Part shown: positions 13,701 to 16,032 of the stretch, in pieces | Numbering within the stretch: the stretch's first letter is position 1 | How the letters are laid out: every line of letters starts with the position of its first letter | Assembly (NCBI RefSeq): GCF_020741395.1 | Contig: NZ_DYZA01000056.1 | Coordinates: forward strand, 1 to 16,032 | Reading direction: 5' to 3' | DNA: 16,032 nt | Origin: Mailhella massiliensis | Lineage (GTDB): Bacteria; Desulfobacterota; Desulfovibrionia; Desulfovibrionales; Desulfovibrionaceae | The notes under the pieces: model-generated | What the model was told of the DNA's origin: nothing | Databases searched by the model: none | Seen by the model: the letters and a program-made list of their open reading frames with translations, nothing else | Position numbers and translations under genes: made by a program

Positions 13701-15332
13701 ATGAAGAAGATATTGACGCATACAGAGTTTTTTGAGCGTTCCACCCGGCTTCTATTGAAGAATTTCAATCTTCCCCAATGCCTGGAGTTGCTGCGCGAAT
13801 ATCTGGCGGAAACGGTTTCGGTGAAGAATATCCGTCTGCTGGCCTATCCCATCAGAAGCAACGGCGATATAAAGGTTCTCATCATCCGCTCAGAGCAGGA
13901 AGAAAGCTCCACCTTTCTGGGAAACGTGCAGAATCATCAGAAAAGGCTGATTCAGGCGCTTGAATCGTGCAAGGTGAAGGGCGAGCTGATTGTCGATCAG
14001 GCACACCCCGTGGCACAGTGGTATGCCGAGATGGTGGACTCGGAGCGCAAGGTGCCGACCCTCCCCTGGTACGTTCTCGGCCTCTGGGACGAAGATCGTT
14101 TTCTGGGGGAATGTCGTTTCACATGCAGCAAGGAAGATATTTTCACTCCCGAGGAATGTGAGCTTATTGAAACGCTGCGGCCCGTTCTCTGCATAGCTCT
14201 TAATAACTATCAGCAATACTTGGAACTTCAGGAGGCCCGTACCGAGCTTCTGCGCGAGAATAAAAGGCTCAAGCAGGCTATTTCCAGCGACGAAGCGCCG
14301 GAGCTGAGAGGGATACTGGGAGGCCTGCGGCATGTGGCCGAAAGAATCAACATGATTGCCGCGCACGACGTGTCGGTGCTCATTACGGGGGAAACAGGGA
14401 CAGGCAAGGAGCTGGTGGCCCGTCGCATCCACAATCTTTCCTACCGATGCAGCAGCCCTTTCATTGCTCTGAACTGCGGGGCCATTCCATCAACGCTTAT
14501 CGACAGCGAGCTGTTCGGGCATGTCAAAGGCGCGTTTACCGGGGCTCTGCAAAACCATAAGGGGTATTTTGAACGGGCACACGGAGGTACGCTGTTTCTG
14601 GACGAAGTGGGGGAGCTGCCTGCAGATGCCCAGGTGAGGCTTCTGCGAGTGCTTCAGGAAGGAGAGATTGTCCCTGTGGGCTCGACTACACCGGTGAAGA
14701 TCAACACGCGGATCATCGCGGCTACGAACCGGAACCTTTACGACATGATGCGGAACGGCACTTTCAGGGAAGATCTTTTTTACAGGTTGAGGGTGGCCCA
14801 TATTTTTCTGCCGCCCCTTCGGCAGCGAAAGGAGGATCTGCCCGATCTTGTTTATTATATTTTAAAATCCCTGGCCAGAAAATATGAACTTCCCGTTCCG
14901 GAACTGGCTGAAGGGGAGTGGGAAAAACTGCGGCGTTACGATTGGCCGGGGAATGTGCGGGAATTGCAGAACGTATTGCTTGAGGCTCTTATCAGTACGC
15001 CCCACGGTATGCCCTTGAAGGTCAATTTTTTTCAGTCCGGCAGGCGGGGGCAGGAGGAACAGGCCGATGCGTTTGTCCCCGGCGGGGAGTCAGCCGTCAT
15101 GATGCCTGTGGCGGGGGGATCGTTTCGGGCGGGAGTCCCGGTGGTGGAAGAAGAGGGCTGCCTGAACTCGGATGCGATGATGGCCGCATACTATAAGAAA
15201 GTCCTTGATATGTGCCATGGCAGAATCAAGGGAGAATTCGGCGCGGCGGCAAAACTGGGCGTCCACCCCAGCACGCTCCGTTTTCGCCTGAAAAAGCTGG
15301 GTATCCTTGAGCCTCGGAACAGGAAGAAATAG
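13701..15332 (+). CDS. Sigma-54-dependent transcriptional activator (GAF-like/AAA+/HTH)
   Basis: The 543-residue enhancer-binding protein remodels sigma-54 RNA polymerase using ATP. The N-terminal 1-190 resembles a GAF-type ligand sensor plus a helical linker (ELQEARTELLRENKRLK, 175-191); no receiver domain is present, so it likely senses a small molecule. The AAA+ domain has Walker A GETGTGKE (230-237), the sigma-54-contacting GAFTGA loop (277-282), Walker B TLFLDE (297-302), FREDLFYRL (355-363) and WPGNVREL (415-422). A Fis-type helix-turn-helix closes the protein (about 513-536). All motifs are intact. Divergent position and the sigma-54 promoter of the neighbouring operon identify its target; the inducer is presumably the transported solute or a product. 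The start has no clear ribosome-binding site; an in-frame TAA 8 codons upstream rules out a simple extension. Confidence 0.94.
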   Translation: MKKILTHTEFFERSTRLLLKNFNLPQCLELLREYLAETVSVKNIRLLAYPIRSNGDIKVLIIRSEQEESSTFLGNVQNHQKRLIQALESCKVKGELIVDQAHPVAQWYAEMVDSERKVPTLPWYVLGLWDEDRFLGECRFTCSKEDIFTPEECELIETLRPVLCIALNNYQQYLELQEARTELLRENKRLKQAISSDEAPELRGILGGLRHVAERINMIAAHDVSVLITGETGTGKELVARRIHNLSYRCSSPFIALNCGAIPSTLIDSELFGHVKGAFTGALQNHKGYFERAHGGTLFLDEVGELPADAQVRLLRVLQEGEIVPVGSTTPVKINTRIIAATNRNLYDMMRNGTFREDLFYRLRVAHIFLPPLRQRKEDLPDLVYYILKSLARKYELPVPELAEGEWEKLRRYDWPGNVRELQNVLLEALISTPHGMPLKVNFFQSGRRGQEEQADAFVPGGESAVMMPVAGGSFRAGVPVVEEEGCLNSDAMMAAYYKKVLDMCHGRIKGEFGAAAKLGVHPSTLRFRLKKLGILEPRNRKK

Positions 15333-15410
15333 TCCTTCCTCGTTGTCTGGAAAGTTTCTTTTTTTCGGCTTCCCGGGCGGCACGGCACGGAGCATGTCCT
15401 GCCCGGTATG

Positions 15411-15443
15411 AAAAAAGGCCGCCGGATTTTATATCCGGCGGCC
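15411..15443 (-). terminator. Rho-independent terminator of the PutP-type gene
   Basis: An 11-bp perfect stem GGCCGCCGGAT/ATCCGGCGGCC (15417-15427/15433-15443) with a 5-base loop is followed on the minus strand by six T residues. It starts 22 bases after the stop of the minus-strand symporter gene. It may also slow readthrough from the convergent activator gene, but no T-run follows on the plus strand. Confidence 0.88.
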
Positions 15444-15465
15444 CTGTGTTCTTCAGGAAAAGGGC

Positions 15466-16032
15466 TTACTTCGTGGCGTCCACGGCGTCGAATTCGTCCT
15501 GGATTTCCTTGTCCGGTTCACCGGTCAGGAGACTGACCACCACAATAGCGGCGCAGGCCACGAGGAAGGCGGGCAGAAGCTCATAGATACCCCACACGCC
15601 GCCCATGGGCTTGATGAGGTACTTCCAGGCAAAGACCATGACGCCGCCTGCCGCCATGCCGGAGAGTGCGCCCCAGCGGTTGCAGCGCTTCCAGAACAGG
15701 GCAAAGAGCATGACCGGGCCGAAGGACGCACCGAAGCCCGCCCAGGCGAAGGAGACGATCTGGAAGATGGAGCTTTCCGGATCGCAGGCGATGAGGGTGC
15801 CGATGATGGAAATGAGCAGCACGGTACCGCGTGCCGAGATCATGGTGAAGCGATCCGTCATTTTGATGCCGAACACGCCTTTGAAGAGGTTTTCCGACAC
15901 GCTGGAGGCTGCGGCCAGAAGTTGGCCGGAAGCCGTGGACATAGTACTCGCCAGGATGCCCGCGAGTACGAGCCCGGCCATGAAGGCGGGGATGACTCCG
16001 TAGGTACTGAGCAGGCTGCTGATCTTGATGAT
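15466..16032 (-). CDS. putP: Sodium/solute symporter, PutP type (Na+/proline), C-terminal part
   Basis: The frame runs in from the window edge without a start and ends at TAA (15468-15466), giving 188 residues. It matches the C-terminal third of the SSS-family proline symporter PutP. Features are the TM segment with GILASTMSTASGQLLAAAS (the sodium-site helix rich in Ser/Thr), SENLF, FAWAGFGASFGPVMLFALFWKR and a final hydrophobic helix (LLPAFLVACAAIVVVSLL) before a short acidic cytoplasmic tail. The N-terminal helices are outside the window. It would import proline or a related solute across the inner membrane with Na+. It is separated from the sigma-54 activator by a strong terminator, so it belongs to another unit. 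Confidence 0.9.
   Translation of the reverse strand: MIKISSLLSTYGVIPAFMAGLVLAGILASTMSTASGQLLAAASSVSENLFKGVFGIKMTDRFTMISARGTVLLISIIGTLIACDPESSIFQIVSFAWAGFGASFGPVMLFALFWKRCNRWGALSGMAAGGVMVFAWKYLIKPMGGVWGIYELLPAFLVACAAIVVVSLLTGEPDKEIQDEFDAVDATK

Overview
The window looks like chromosomal DNA of a GC-rich member of the Desulfovibrionaceae or close relatives (gut Bilophila/Mailhella/Desulfovibrio type). This is inferred from overall gene style: an oversized PEP synthase, a fused DctQM TRAP permease and a sigma-54 enhancer-binding protein. No rRNA or other taxonomic marker is present, so the assignment is tentative.

Layout. (1) Positions 1-131 are the right end of an IS3-family insertion sequence, followed by about 250 bp of hairpins and a short tandem repeat. 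(2) A tRNA-Thr(CGT) gene lies on the minus strand (431-506) with its own promoter and terminator. (3) A phoB-phoR two-component operon lies on the minus strand (2727-904). It is headed by a textbook 11-bp-period Pho box, and its kinase has no membrane segments. (4) Divergent from it, on the plus strand, is a gluconeogenic pair: a type I GAPDH whose NAD-selecting Asp is replaced (3188-4195), then an 1152-residue PEP synthase-like enzyme (4244-7702) ending at a strong terminator. (5) A five-gene minus-strand operon spans 13498-8114: amidohydrolase-like protein, FMN-dependent nitronate monooxygenase/FabK-like oxidoreductase, fused TRAP permease DctQM, TRAP binding protein DctP and a small unknown protein. 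(6) Its divergent regulator, a sigma-54 activator (13701-15332), follows on the plus strand. (7) The C-terminal part of a PutP-type Na+/solute symporter lies on the minus strand (16032-15466), with a strong terminator facing the activator gene.

The most distinctive part is region 5-6. A good -24/-12 (sigma-54) promoter lies directly upstream of the amidohydrolase-like gene, an inverted repeat typical of an activator site lies about 130 bp upstream of its predicted start, and the activator is divergently encoded. This is a self-contained, regulated uptake-and-conversion locus for an unidentified small molecule. Its amidohydrolase-like protein has lost most of the metal-binding residues of its family, its binding protein lacks the usual carboxylate-binding Arg, and two intercistronic gaps carry long near-perfect hairpins without a U-tract on the operon strand.

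All assignments rest on reading the sequence and on remembered family motifs. No database search was run.
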